Part shown: positions 45,381 to 56,907 of the stretch, in pieces
Position numbering within the stretch: the first letter of the stretch is position 1
Layout: every line of letters begins with the position of its first letter
DNA from: Hordeum vulgare subsp. vulgare
Taxonomy: Eukaryota; Streptophyta; Magnoliopsida; Poales; Poaceae
Assembly (NCBI RefSeq): GCF_904849725.1
Contig: NC_058521.1
Span: forward strand, 142,256,744-142,320,743
Direction of reading: 5' to 3'
Length of the DNA stretch: 64,000 bases
Program-made: the position numbers and the translations under genes
The notes under the pieces: generated by a model
What the model was told of the DNA's origin: nothing
Database searches by the model: none
The model's input: only the letters and a program-made list of their open reading frames with translations

Positions 45381-46863
45381 TGAAAGCACAATTGCTCCCT
45401 AGGGTGGTTTTGATAATTGATCACATAATATGCATCATTGGACTAATATGTTTTCCAAGTATATTTCAGAAAAATTCAGAAGATACTATGGCTAAAGGCT
45501 TATGTTGAGATGCCCCTTGATACAAGAAAGGAATAGGATTAGCTCAAGATTCAAGCTAGAAGACTCTTCATTTTCTATTTGTGAGAAATCACATTTGAGT
45601 CCATAGGAAAACCAATACTATTAAAAGGGGGTGAGGTATTAAAATGAACTGGTAGCTCAAGTGCTATAAGTTAGCCACCAAAATTCTCAGTCATTTTTCC
45701 CACATAACCATTCTATCAAATTCCACGTACTCAAATTCGGTGTCACCAACTTCCACATTTCGGACCCACCGAGTTTGACCTCAGATAGAAACCCTAGCCA
45801 TTCCCACCAAATCGGTGCAACCGAATCCATATCGGTGCTACCGAGTTTGGGTGACCAACATTCGGGTGCCTCGGTACACAAAATCGGAATTTCCGAGTTT
45901 GAGTATCGGGGCCACCGAGTTTGACCTTCTGTCCATTAGCCACCTTTTCGGTGCCACCAAGTTTCATATATCGGTCTCACCGAGATTCAAAAGTTAATAC
46001 CCTTAGTGCATGTCGGTACCACCGAGTTTCCCACTTCGGTGTCAATGAGTTTGCCACTTTGAGTGTAATGGTTGGATTTTGTGTGCACCCTATATATACC
46101 CCGAATACACACTCCATTGCGAGATCCATTTTCTGAGAGAGAATCACCTTCTCATGTCTTGAGACCAAGATATTTCACTCCAGCCATTTGAAACTTGATC
46201 TCTAGCTTCCCCAAACAGCTTTCCACCAAATCAATCTCTCCTACCCATGCATATTCCATGCGAGAGTGATTTTGTAGTGAGGGGGCTATATTTAGAAGCA
46301 CAAGAGCAAGGAATTCATAGTTCTACCCCATCTATTACCTTTTGGAGGGTGGTGCCTCCTAGATTGGTTAGGTGTCGCTTGGGAGCCTCCTACTTCGTGT
46401 TGTGGAGTTGAACAAAGATGTTTGTAAGGGCAAGGAGATCGCCTACTTCGTGAAGATCTACCGTGAGTAAGGCTCGTACTTCGTGGGCGGAAGCCGTGGT
46501 GGAATAGACAAGTCCGCTTCTTTGTGGACCCTTTGTGGGTGGAGCCCTTCACGGACTCTTGCATCCGTTACCCTTCATGGGTTGAACTCTCCACTAACAT
46601 GGACGTACGATATCACCACCTATCGGAACCATGCCAAAAATCATCGTGTCAACCTCATGCGATTGATCTCCCTACCTTACTCCTTTAATTTACACTTGCA
46701 TGTTTTACTTTCCGCTGTTATACTCTTATAACTACATGTGTAGGGTGTACTTGACTTGCTATAACTCCCAAGGTTGCCTCTCAAAGAAAATTTGGAAAAG
46801 GCTATTTTTTTATCTTGTCAAGTAGTCTAATCACCCCCCTCTAGACATACTTTCGATCCTACA
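45381..46863 (+). repeat. 5' LTR of Copia-like copy A
   Basis: TGAAAGCACAATTGCTCCC to CGATCCTACA. Between 45735 and 46055 it holds about nine imperfect palindromes of the form TCGGTGNNACCGAGTTT. A TATA box TATATATA is at 46091-46098. Short frames in it are not genes. Confidence 0.9.
46091..46098 (+). promoter_or_regulatory. TATA box of Copia-like LTR
   Basis: TATATATA in GCACCCTATATATACCCC, just downstream of the palindromic motif cluster. It is preserved at 53120-53127 and 59826-59833 in the other LTRs of the family. Confidence 0.7.
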
Positions 46864-46916
46864 AGTGGTATCAGAGCTTTGGTATCCATTGCATTGGTTT
46901 TGCAACCTAGGAGAGT

Positions 46917-48426
46917 ATGGCGTCTAGTGAGGGAAATTATCACCATAGAGGTCCATACTTCGATGGCATTAATTTTGCTAGTTGGAAGCATAAGATGAAA
47001 GAGCATATTCTTGGTTTTAATCCTCATGTTTGGGATGTTATTCGTGTTGGTGTGCTAGGTGATTTCTTCGAAGAAGGGCGTGACCCGGATCGTGATGCAA
47101 CAACCGATGAACTGAAGATGGTGCAACTTAATGCGCAAGCCTACTACATCATCTTCAATCGTCTATGCCCCGAAGAATTCAACAAAATCAGCCGCCTTGA
47201 GAATGCAAAAGAAATTTGGGATACTTTGATCGATATGCACGAAGGTACTGATTCTGTCACAGAATCTAAGTTGGATGTGCTTCATAGTCCGCTTGATAAG
47301 CTCAAGATAAAGGATGGTGAAGTTGTCGTTGAAATGTACTCTAGGCTAGCTCTCATCACCAATGAGATTGTCGGCTTAGGAAGCGAAGAGATGACCGATA
47401 AATTCATCATCAAGAAGATACTTAGAGCTCTTGATGGAAAGTATGACACCGTGTGCACATTGATCCAAGTGATGCCAAACTACAATGATGTCAAGCCAAC
47501 TGAAGTCATTGGTAGGATTGTTGCTCATGAGATGTCACTCAAGGACAAAGATGAGCTACACAACAAGTCAAGCGGTGCTTACAAAGCTTCATGTGATGCT
47601 CCCGCTACTTCAAAGGAAAATCGAATGATGATGATAAGAAAGAGATTAAACGACTAACTCAAGAATTAAACACTCTTAAGTTAGCTCATGAAACTACTCT
47701 AGAAGATCATAGAGAGCTTGCAAGAACCCATGAGAAGCTACGCTTCAAGAATCTCAATTTGGAGCAAGAGCATGAGTTCCTAAAACTGATCAATGATGAT
47801 CTTCAAGATAAGAGTTCTTCTTATCTAGCCAAATGATTACTCATGTCTTCTCTTGTTACACAAGTTAAACCTAAGAATACTAGTAACAAAGGTAAGAAAG
47901 TTTCTTCATCTAGTAACAAACATACTAAAGCGAAATCTAATGATGTTGTTGCTAGTAGCTCTCTTGATTCCACTAATGATTCTCTTAGCCAAGTTACACT
48001 TGAGTAAGAAATGGTTTATTGAAAGGGATTATAGAGAGAGGTGTCTTCAAGAGTCATGCCGGAAGTAAGCGATATGAGGAAATTGTACGCAAGCTAGGAG
48101 GACATCGGAAGAAACAAGGTGTTGGCTACTTCAACGTCAACAGAGATGATTGGGAAGAAGGTCCGTATCCCATTCCCAACTTTGTTCCTCAAGAGGAGAA
48201 GTATGATCCTACTCCCCCCAAAGGAACAAGCTCACAAGATGACCTTCCACCACAAGACCACAAGGGCAAGGGAAAGATTCAAGAATACATTGAGTTATTT
48301 GAAGAGGAACCCCAAGTCAAGGTCAAGTGGATTCCCAAAGACACTTCTAGCACGACCTCATCTAGTGCTACCACAACTCCAAGGATCCCCATCAAGTTGA
48401 TGTGGATTACCACGAGGAAGAACTAG
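46917..48426 (+). pseudogene. Copia-like gag
   Basis: MASSEGNYHHRGPYFDGINF starts 54 bases after the LTR. It carries the UBN2/gag features FASWKHKMKEHIL, NAKEIWDTLIDMHEG, VEMYSRLALITNEIVGLG and FIIKKILRAL. The frame breaks at about 47657 but the next parts are recognisable: a helical stretch (HRELARTHEKLRFKNLNLEQ), a Ser/Lys-rich linker, and a C-terminal segment (48019-48426) with KRYEEIVRKLGGHRKKQGVG and DDLPPQDHKGKGK ending TPRIPIKLMW. No zinc knuckle is obvious. It would encode the particle shell for reverse transcription by partner enzymes. Confidence 0.85.
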
Positions 48427-50143
48427 AGAGTACTTGAGGGGTGACTCCGCCAATAAAATTCACTCTGATTCATTTTGGCAAGAACTATATGCTATGAACC
48501 TCAACCATATGCATTAGCTCAAGGAGTCACACATTCCCTCAAAGGTAAGCAAGGAACAAGGTAATTAATGCATCTTTAAACATCATACCATGTGTGTTTC
48601 ACTCCATGTCCATAGATATCTTTGTATATGTTCCTTTTTCTTTGGAACTAACCCATGTAGGTGAGAAGAGTAAGAAACAACAAGGATTGCTCCCAACTCA
48701 AGACGATCTTCATCAACATTGAGAATCCACTACTACTTCACTTACTTGAAGTCTTCTACGACAAAACCCAAGGTTAGTTTGTCCCTCTTAGGGGTATGTC
48801 ATATCAAGGGGGAGCTTTACTCTAAGACTTGAGTATAAGCATCTCCTAAGGATATGAACACATTAATGCTTATGTAAAACTGGTAACCCCACTTGTGCTT
48901 AACGATGAGTATGACCTATGATCAAGTATTCTTACTTGGCTCCTAAGTCAATATACTCATATATAGATGACCTTGTCATCACCCAAGTGCTTGATAGCTG
49001 CTAGGATGTTTGTGCATGTTCACCATATTTCATCTATCATTCTTATTGTGTGAACATGTTGGTCTGCATGTGTTTTCTCATTTGAGAACATCCAATAGTT
49101 GTTATTTGGCTCTTGATTTATCTTTTGCCAATTGGATGGACAAGAATGCCTAGGACCCTTTTCTAGCTATCTATGGTATCTCATTTCAAGTTCTATTCAT
49201 GCTTCATCACAAAACTTGAAAAAGCACTTGTCGACCCCTCTCTGTGAAGGTGCACTCGGAGTTCCATATCGTCAAAGGTTGCCTTCCAAAACCTCTTAGT
49301 GAATATCGGTGAAACCAACTCCACAAACTCGGTTCAACCGAATTCCAGAGCTGCTCTAGGTTTTCATCTTGGTACCTCTGAAATCACAAACTCGGTTACA
49401 CCGAGTTTCGCTCTCAACTGACAGTAGAGGAACTCGGTGACATCGATTTCGTAATCTCAGATACACCGACAACGAAATGTTATATATATTCCAGCGGACC
49501 GGTTCTTTGATTTCCAATCAACAAAACCATTTTGCCTCAAGCCCTAAGCTGCCCCCTAGAACTGTGGTCATCGCCCTTGACTCCGCGTGCGTTTCCACCA
49601 CTCGGAATCGCCGCCGTCGACGGATTCTTCACCGCCGTCGCCGTCGTAGCCGGACCATTGCCGATTCAGGGTACGGATCCGCCGCTTTCTTTTGCGCTCC
49701 CCTGATCTATCTCATGCACATCAGAACTTTTATCCACAAGCCATAGTGTGCAAGCATCTCCATCCACCAGAAATTTCTATAGATTAGCAAACGAGAAGTT
49801 TTAAGGTTCAGCCACCCGCATAACCCATCTCGGAGCCTCCGAGTTGCAAAAATCGGTCCCGCCGATTTGAATCTAGGGTTACTAAGATTGGACTCGGTGA
49901 GACCGAGTTGTCATTTTCGAAAGTGATGACCAAGTTTCTATTAAGGAGTTCATTTGTCTCGATGATTCCGAAAATTCAAGCTCGGTGCTACCGAAATGTG
50001 ATCTGTAGAAAGCTAAAACTAAGGATTTATTTGTTCAATTTTTCGAAAACATTTGAATTTTGTGATGCTCAACCCTTGTGTATTTCCTATATTTACTTCA
50101 CAGGTTCTGCTATTTGCTGCTGAGTTTCTGCTTGTCTCTCAAA
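48427..50143 (+). promoter_or_regulatory. Internal noncoding leader of ORF2 with TATA box
   Basis: About 1.7 kb separate gag from ORF2. The part 49250-50000 repeats the TCGGT...ACCGA motifs of the LTR. TATATATA at 49481-49488 is followed by C-rich, gene-like sequence with GCCGCCGTCGACGG and GCCGTCGCCGTCG, a possible 5' UTR. AGGGTACGG (near 49668) and TTTACTTCACAG|GTTC (near 50103) look like splice donor and acceptor before the ORF2 ATG. This reads as a second promoter, UTR and intron. It is an inference from sequence layout; copy B preserves the order. Confidence 0.55.
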
Positions 50144-52113
50144 GATGTCTGCATCAGAAGATAGCGAGAATGACTACGGAGAACCAAGTGTTGACATGGA
50201 CTGAGGCACTAGTCCACAGAAGTCTGACTCTGAGCCTGGATCCTACAGCTCTCATGGCTTGCCCATGGCGGCCACCAGGTAGAGGAAGAAACTGAATTCT
50301 GATGAAGAAGACTTAGACTTTGTGCGAGAGGAAACTTCAGCTCCTCCAAAGGCTCCAAGGAAGACCGTCCGGAAGGTATCTGCTAATCCTGTTGATCTGA
50401 GATCACCTGCTTATGTATGAAGAATCACAACACTTCCCATTGATGAACCTGCCAAGAAGGCTGGTGTGAAGAGATCAAGGAAAGGGATAGTTCATGTTGT
50501 GGGGAGACCTACTTCTATGTATGAGGACCCCGAAGAAGCTGGTGAAGAAGAGGAAGTTCCAGATGAGATCCCAGCTCCTCCTAAGAAGAAGAAGCTCATG
50601 GATGATGCTTTCTCTAGGAAGCCTTCTTCTAAGCCTCCATCCAAGGCAAAGAAGGTTGTAGATGACAGGAAGACCACAAAGAACATACCTGCAACTGCTA
50701 AGGAGAAAGGCCATGCTTCCAATTCCTTTGCTGCAGAGGAAGAAGTTGATGAGGATGCAACCATTCGCAGGAAGCGTCGACCACATCTGCCACTTCATAA
50801 TGATGCTCATCCAAGAGCTGAAGACATGAAGAAAAGGAGGGATGCATGTTTGAGGAAGTGGAGAGTTGTCGATCGATATGATGTCCGAAGAAGAACTATT
50901 GTTGATCCAAGGTTTCACACGAAGGAACAACAAGATTTCTATGAGACTGTCCTATTTGACAAATGTCCAGCTGTCACTGATATGAGATGTGTTGATTGGG
51001 CACTAGCCAATGAAGACTTATTTCCCCATCCCCGAGAAAAATTTCAGGCTAGTGGACATTGAAGATTTTGTTGGAAAGGAGATGACCCCATGGAATGATG
51101 AGCTAATCATGCAATTCTACTCGACTGTTCATTTCTATGGAGATGGCTCCATTGTCTGGATGACGGATGGTCACTGATATGAGTCAACAATTTATGAGTG
51201 GGCCACTATCATTGGTGCCCCTAAGCAGGAAGATCGAGACGTTGATGTGTATTCTAAAGCAAAGAAGAGTCACAACTCTATGTCCAACATGTACAAGCCA
51301 ATTCCTCACAATTATTTGACTAGTCACAAAATGGGATCAATATACTTCTTGCAAGCAGGAACACCCACAACTAACACTATTCTGAGACACACCTTGATGC
51401 CTAAATCAGGTGATGATAACATGATCAGAGGACACTCCATCAACTTGTTGCACCTTTTGGACACTCACACTAGATTCAGAGTAATGGACTTGATAGTAGA
51501 GACTATCCAAAGGATTGCTACTGATCAAAAGAGATCATGTGGACATGCCCCATACATTCAAATGCTTATCAATGCCAAGCTAGGAAAGTAGGTATATCTC
51601 CTTGATCGTCCCCATCTACCTCTTAAACTAGAGCTTGAAGACAGTGAAGTGGTGATGGATGACAATGATCCCAACTCTACTACAGCTAGAATGGAAGCAG
51701 AGGCAACAGAAGATAAGGTTGATGGAAATAGGCCACCACGTGTTCCACATCTCAGAACTCAAGTTGAGAAAATGGCATTTCTAGTTAGCTATGTCCAAGG
51801 CATAGAGAAGAACATCCAGGAGATTCTGCAAAATCAGAAGATCCTTGAGCGAGTTGTGGAAACAAAATTTCATGACATGGATGTGAAGGTTACGGAATTG
51901 AACATTATAGTCAAACAGCTTCAACACGAAGTTGACTCAGTGAAGATTCCACGCTCACATGATGATGTTAACGATGATGACAATTATGATGATGATGAAG
52001 AGTCACCTCCTCACACTACCACTCAGTTCAGCACCAAGCCAAGATCAGCTGTTGTACCTGCTCCGGAGACACGACGGACTTCATCAGCTCAAGCATATGC
52101 ACCTTCAGCTTGA
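50144..52113 (+). pseudogene. Copia-like ORF2, unknown protein in place of pol (copy A)
   Basis: From MSASEDSENDYGEPSVDMD the product has an acidic, Lys-rich N-terminus with PPKKKKLMDDAF. A conserved core follows: LPLHNDAHPRAEDMKKR, RRRTIVDPRFHTKEQQDFYE and, after a frameshift near 51055, EDFVGKEM, NDELIMQFYST, DGSIVWMTDG, ATIIGAP and RGHSINLLHLLDTHTRF. A coiled-coil segment (EKNIQEILQNQKILERVVET) and an acidic tail complete it. The core recalls the 'putative plant transposon protein' family (PF20167, from memory). No nuclease, RT or protease motif is seen. Stops near 50203, 50281, 50419, 51177 and 51590 inactivate it. Confidence 0.7.
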
Positions 52114-52708
52114 GCTCAAGCTCAAGCCCCTCTAGTATCCACTCCTCCATCTCTAGGACATTCTGCAGAAGACTTCGCGGACGCTCTTCTGTCGACTCCA
52201 TCATCAGTTGCCTAGAGAGACGAGTAGTTCTATACCTTTTGAACTTTTTGTTAACTTGTTGCCAAAGGGGGAGAAATGTAAAGATCATAGACTTCGAGAG
52301 AGAGAGCTTTTGATTTTATTTGCTCTCATTTGGTTTCAAAACTTTGATCTTTTGGAGGACTTTATCCAGTTTCTGTGTTTGATCATACGCTTTGCTTGAT
52401 TGGTGCTTCACTTATATCTTTTAGCTATCTATGTGATGATCATTCACTTATCTTGTTGGTGTCATGTGCATAACTATTCATCTTTACCTTGTATGTGCAC
52501 CACCAAGATGTATGTGACATGGAAGAGTAACCCATGATCCTAATCTATTGTGCATTTTCATTCAAATGCAAATTTTAAATAATGCATAAATTTAGGGGGA
52601 GCTCTTGCTTTTCACATACTTCTCAAAGCGTCGATGCTAATAATTGATTATATCTTTTGTCGAAGCTTTCATCTATATGTTGTCATAAATTACCAAAAAG
52701 GGGGAGAT
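52114..52708 (+). other. 3' untranslated region of Copia-like copy A with two purine tracts
   Basis: AAAGGGGGAGAAAT at 52264-52277 and AAAAAGGGGGAGAT at 52695-52708 are both polypurine tracts; the second abuts the LTR. Copy B keeps both (near 58695 and 59129). Short frames here have no support. Confidence 0.7.
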
Positions 52709-53922
52709 TGAAAGCCACATTCCACATACTCAAATTCGGTTTCACCAGTTCCACATACTCAAATTCGGTTTCACCAATTTCCACATTTCAGACCCATCGA
52801 GTTTCACCTCAAATAGAAACCCTTTCCATTCCCACCAAATTGGTGCAACCGAATCCATGTCGGTGTTACCGAGTTTGGGTGACCAACTTTTGGGTGCCTC
52901 GGCACACAAAATTCGGAATTTCCGAGTTTGAGTATCGATGCCATCGAGTTTGGCCATCTGACCGTTAGCCACCTTTTCGTTGCCACCGAGTTTCATATAT
53001 CGGCATCACCGAGATTCAAAAGTTCATAAAATTAGTGCATGTTGGTACCATCGAGTTTCCCACTTTGGTGTCACCGAGTTTGCCACTTTGGGTGTAACGG
53101 TTGGATTTTGTATGCTGCCTATATATACCCCTTCACGCACCTCTTATTCATGGGAGAAGCACTCAAAACACACACTTCATTGCCAGATCCATTTTCTAAG
53201 AGACAATCACCTACTCATGTGTTGAGATCAAGATATTTCAGTCCAATCATTTTAAACTTGATCTCTAGCCTCCCCAAACAGCTTTCCACCAAATCAATCT
53301 CTCCTACCCATGCATATTCTGTGAGAGAGTGTTTTTGTGTTGAGGATAATATCTTTAGAAGCATAAGAGCGAGGAGTTCATAGCTCTACCCCATCTATTA
53401 CCTTTTGGAGGGTGGTGCCTCCTAGAATTGTTAGGTGTCACTTGGGAGTGTCCTACTTCGTATTCTGGAGTTGAACTAAGATGTTTGTAAAGGCAAGGAG
53501 ACCGCCTACTTCGTGAAGATCTACCGTGAGTAAGGCTAGTCCTTGGTGGGTGGAAGCCGTGGTGGAATAGACAAGGTCGCTTCTTTGTGGACCCTTCATG
53601 GGTGGAGCCCTCCCTGGACTCTCACACTCATTACCCTCCATGGGTTGAAGTCTCCACTAACATGGACGTACGATAGCGCCACCTATCAGAACCATGCCAA
53701 AAATCGTCGTGTCAACCTCATGCGTTTAATCTCCCTACCTTACTCCTTTACTTTACACTTGCACATTTTACTTTCCACCACTATACTCTTAGAACTGCAT
53801 GTGTGGGGTGTACTTGACTTGCTATAACAGCCAAAGCTGCCTCTCAACTAAAATTGGGAAAAGGAAAAAATATCTTGTCAAGTAGTCTAATCACCCCCGC
53901 TAGACATACTTTTGATCCTATA
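52709..53922 (+). repeat. 3' LTR of Copia-like copy A, internally deleted
   Basis: TGAAAGCC then jumps to the part corresponding to about 45715 in the 5' LTR, so about 300 bp are gone. A 28-bp segment containing CATACTCAAATTCGG is tandemly doubled at 52724-52776. It ends GATCCTATA, with the final CA changed to TA. TATA box at 53120-53127. Confidence 0.88.
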
Positions 53923-55014
53923 GAGGGCAAGACGCTTCCTGTTCAGCACCCGGTCTACTACCTGAGCGAGCTCCTCTACGCCTCCAAGCAAAACTACCCC
54001 CACTACCAGAAGATGTGCTACGGCATATACTTCGCCATGAAGAAGTTGAAGCAATACTTCTAGGGGCACATCATCATCGTGGTGAGCACGGCTCCACTTT
54101 CAGAGATCATGTTCAACCGGGATGCAACCGACCGGATCGCCAAGTGGACCATTGCCATGGCCGACCACGACATCTAGTATGAGTTGCAAACGGCCATCAA
54201 GTCCTAGGTGGTGGTCGACTTCCTCGTTGACTGGGCCGAGACCCAGTTCATGCCTCCGCCTCCGGACTCCAGGCATTGGCGCATGCACTTTGACGGCTCC
54301 AAGATGTGAACCGGCTTGGGAGATGACATTGTTCTCTCTTCCCCGAAAGGGGATCAACTCAAGTATGCCCTGCAAATCAACTTTGCCGCATTCAACAATG
54401 TGGCCGGGTACGAGGCGCTTGTCCACGGCCTCCGGCTCGCCAAGGAGATTGGCATCCGGTGGATCCTGTGCTTCGGTGACTCGGACCTCGTGGTGCAACA
54501 AGTCTCTGGCGAATGGGATGCGAGGGACGCAAAGATGGCCAGCTAGCGCTTCCTCATCCACCAGCTCACCGGCTCCTTCGAGGGTTGTGAGTTCCATCAT
54601 GTCCAAAGCAAACAACGAGGCGGCGGATGCACTCGCGAAATTTGCTCCACCCAGCAAGGCGCTCCCAGGCGGTGTCTCCCTCAAGCAACTGCACAAGCCG
54701 TCTCTGGAGTCAACGTCCGTTTTCATGCCAGTGGATCCGTCACCGGCCTCGGACCCGGGGTCTCCTCCGGTTTTGTCCGTGGTGCAGGCTCCGGAGGGGT
54801 GTGCGACGGCCAGCTTCGGATCCATAGCCATCATGACGACGGAAGACGTGTTCGCTTCTGCCATGGTCTCGAGGGCTGACGGATCCACCTCGGGGACTCC
54901 GATTGGAGACCTAGGGGCTCTGGCTCCACCGGTCCCTCAGCTCGAGCCTGCTCCGGCTCCCATCAGCAGCAGTCGAATGGCTAGGCGGAAAGAGCAAACA
55001 GCCTGATCCTAGCC
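53923..55014 (+). pseudogene. Tat element 2 RNase H and second (plant-type) RNase H
   Basis: GKTLPVQHPVYYLSELLYAS and HYQKMCYGIYFAMKKLKQYF end the first RNase H. RIAKWTIAMADHDI and VVVDFLVDWAE lead to the second, with HFDGSK, VAGYEALVHGLRLAKEIGIR and CFGDSDLVVQQVSGEW. After a frameshift near 54600 it ends ANNEAADALAKFAPPSKALP, and a Pro/Ala/Ser-rich linker runs to TGA at 55004-55006. Two ribonuclease H domains in tandem identify Tat-type elements. Stops near 54061, 54178, 54205 and 54307 fall mostly where Gln or Arg is expected. Confidence 0.85.
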
Positions 55015-55128
55015 GGCATCAAGCCGCGGCTAGTGATGCCACTGGTCCGGTCGGCCGGCTGCTGGATTGAAGGGACGCCAGCCGTTTTATGGAGCCTTCG
55101 CATGAGGCGCAGCCGGCCAACCGGTTTC
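55015..55128 (+). pseudogene. Tat element 2 integrase, distal fragment after internal deletion
   Basis: LAGIKPRLVMPLVRSAGCWI, ALWSLR-like VLWSLRMRRSRPTGF corresponds to the end of the Tat integrase core (the related motif is LWSLRTTPNRSTGF). The zinc module and most of the catalytic core, about 1 kb, are absent between the linker and this fragment. The sequence is cut immediately after TGF by the next element. Confidence 0.75.
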
Positions 55129-55393
55129 AGTCATCCAGACAATAGAACCATCAGCATAGAAGTGAGAAGTTGTATAAAATTGCATGATAAGCTCATCATT
55201 CCATGAGGTCATCTCTTTCCCAACAAAGTCTTCAATGTCCGCAGACTTGAAATTGTCTTGCACATGGGGAAAGAAATGTTCATTGGCTTTGATGTAAGCC
55301 TAGTCAACATATCTCATGTCACTAACAGCTGGACTTTTTTCATATAGAACAGTCTCATAAAAGTCTTGTTGTTCCTTGGTGTGAAACCTTGGA
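55129..55393 (-). repeat. Inverted fragment of copy B ORF2
   Basis: The segment is the reverse complement of 57356-57620 with a handful of mismatches (for example GAGAAGTTG against GAGCAGTTG). The arms are separated by about 1.96 kb. In minus sense it encodes the ORF2 core from DPRFHTK to IVWM. Confidence 0.92.
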
Positions 55394-56907
55394 CAAATCC
55401 ATGTAGGTGAGAAGAGTAAGAAACAACAAGGATGACTCCCAACTCGAGATGATCTTCATCAACGTTGAGCGTCCACCACTACTTCACCTACTTGAAATCT
55501 TCTACAACAAAACCCAAGGTTAGTTTGTCCCTCTAAGGGGGATGTCATATCAAGGGGAGCTTTACTCTAAATCTTGAGTATAAGCATCTCCTAAGGATAT
55601 GAACACATTAATGCTTTATGTAAAAGTGCTAACCCCACTTGTGCTTAATCGATGAGTATGACCTATGATCAAGTATTGTTACTTGGATCCTAAGTCAATA
55701 TACTCATATATAGATGACTTTGTCATCGCCAAAGTGCTTGATAGATGCTAGAATGTTTGTGCACATTCACCATGTTTTATCCATTATCTTATTGTGTGAG
55801 CATGTTGGTCTGCATATTTTTGCTCATTCCAGAACATCCAATTGTTTTTATTTGGCTCTTGATTTCTCTTTTGCCAATTGTATGGACAAGAATGCCTAGG
55901 ACCCTCCTCTAACTATCTATGCTTTCTTATCTAAAGTTCTATTCATGCTCCATCACAAAACTTGAACAAGCACTTCTCGATCCCTCTATGTGAAGGAGCA
56001 CTCGGAGTTCCGTATCGACAAAGGCTGCACTCGTAAACCTCTTTGTGAATCTCGGTGTAACCAACCCCAGAATGTCGGTTCCACCAAATTCCCAAAGTTG
56101 ATCTGGGTTTTCAATCTCGGTACCACCAAAATCACTAACTCGGTTACACCCAGTTTCCGTGTCAGCTCACAACAGAGGAACTCGGTGAGATCGATTTTGT
56201 CCTCTCGGTGACACCGACAACGACGGTTATAAGGCTTGACGGACCGAACATTTTGAAATTACTTCTTCAAACGCTTCGACCCCAAACCCTAACCCATCGT
56301 GCAAGGACCCCTAGTCATCGACTTTGCATCCCCGAGCACCTATACCGTTGGGATTTGTCGCCCCTGACGGAATCTTCTCCACCGTTGCTGCCGTAGTCGG
56401 ACCGCCACCAAGTTAGGGTACGGTACCAATGTTCTCTTGCGCTCCATTGTTCCGATTCATGCGCATTAGAAACTTTTATCTATAAACCACCATGTGAAAA
56501 CCCTCTTCTCCACCAGAAGTTCTCATAGATCAGCGATCGAAAGATTTTTAGGGATAGCCATCCGCAGAACACATCTCGGTGACACCGAATCGCAAAAAAT
56601 CGGTTCCACCAATTTTGAGTCTAGGTATCCTAAGAATGGACTCGATGGGACCGAGTGATCACTGTCGGTTCCACCGAAGTGATTTCCAAGTCTTTCTGAA
56701 GAATTTCATCTGTCTCAGTGAATCCGAAAATTTAGACTCGGTGCTACCAAAATTTGTTCTGCACAAAGCTAAAACTAAGAATTTCCATGTTCAATTTTTT
56801 AAAAATCTTATGTGTTTTGTGATGCTCAATCCTTTTGCTCCTCTATATCTATTTCACAGGATTGTTGTTTGCTGGTTTGCTAGTGTGTTGTTGTTTGTCT
56901 GCCAAGA
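55394..56907 (+). promoter_or_regulatory. ORF2 leader of Copia-like copy B
   Basis: Parallels 48653-50143 of copy A, with TCGGT...ACCGA motifs at 56045-56220 and a TATA-like GTTATAAGG (56226-56234). The splice-like AGGGTACGG lies near 56415, and ATTTCACAG|GATTG (near 56858) precedes the ORF2 start. No domain-bearing ORF. Confidence 0.5.

Larger units (their letters stand above)
45381..53922 (+). mobile_element. Non-autonomous Copia-like element carrying gag and a novel ORF2 (copy A)
   Basis: LTRs at 45381-46863 (1483 bp) and 52709-53922 (1214 bp), an initiator-Met-type PBS (AGTGGTATCAGAGC, 46864-46877), a polypurine tract (AAAAAGGGGGAGAT, 52695-52708) and the TSD GAGGG define a complete 8542-bp element. 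It has a Copia-type gag but no protease, integrase, RT or RNase H. In their place is a separate leader with a TATA box and an ORF of about 650 codons unlike pol. The 3' LTR has lost about 300 bp near its start and ends TA instead of CA. Confidence 0.88.
45376..53927. repeat. Target-site duplication GAGGG
   Basis: GAGGG at 45376-45380 and 53923-53927 flanks the Copia-like element. The Tat pol frame continues across the joined flanks (VVERPKEG to GKTLPVQHPVYYLSELL). Confidence 0.92.
35649..55128 (+). mobile_element. Second Tat-type Gypsy element, fragmented by two nested elements
   Basis: Pieces at 35649-37536, 44317-45380 and 53923-55128 join in frame order: gag, protease, RT, RNase H, a second RNase H and the end of integrase. 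The segments between are a complete Sabrina-like element (TSD GCAAG) and a Copia-like element (TSD GAGGG). No LTR of this element is visible at either end. GC-rich codon use separates it from its AT-rich neighbours. The double RNase H is a Tat-lineage hallmark. Confidence 0.82.

Noticed and set aside
54122..54600. N-terminal half of a 294-codon ORF
   Set aside because: Only its part after about 54600 is real pol sequence, reached by a frameshift; before that the correct frame is that of the second RNase H.
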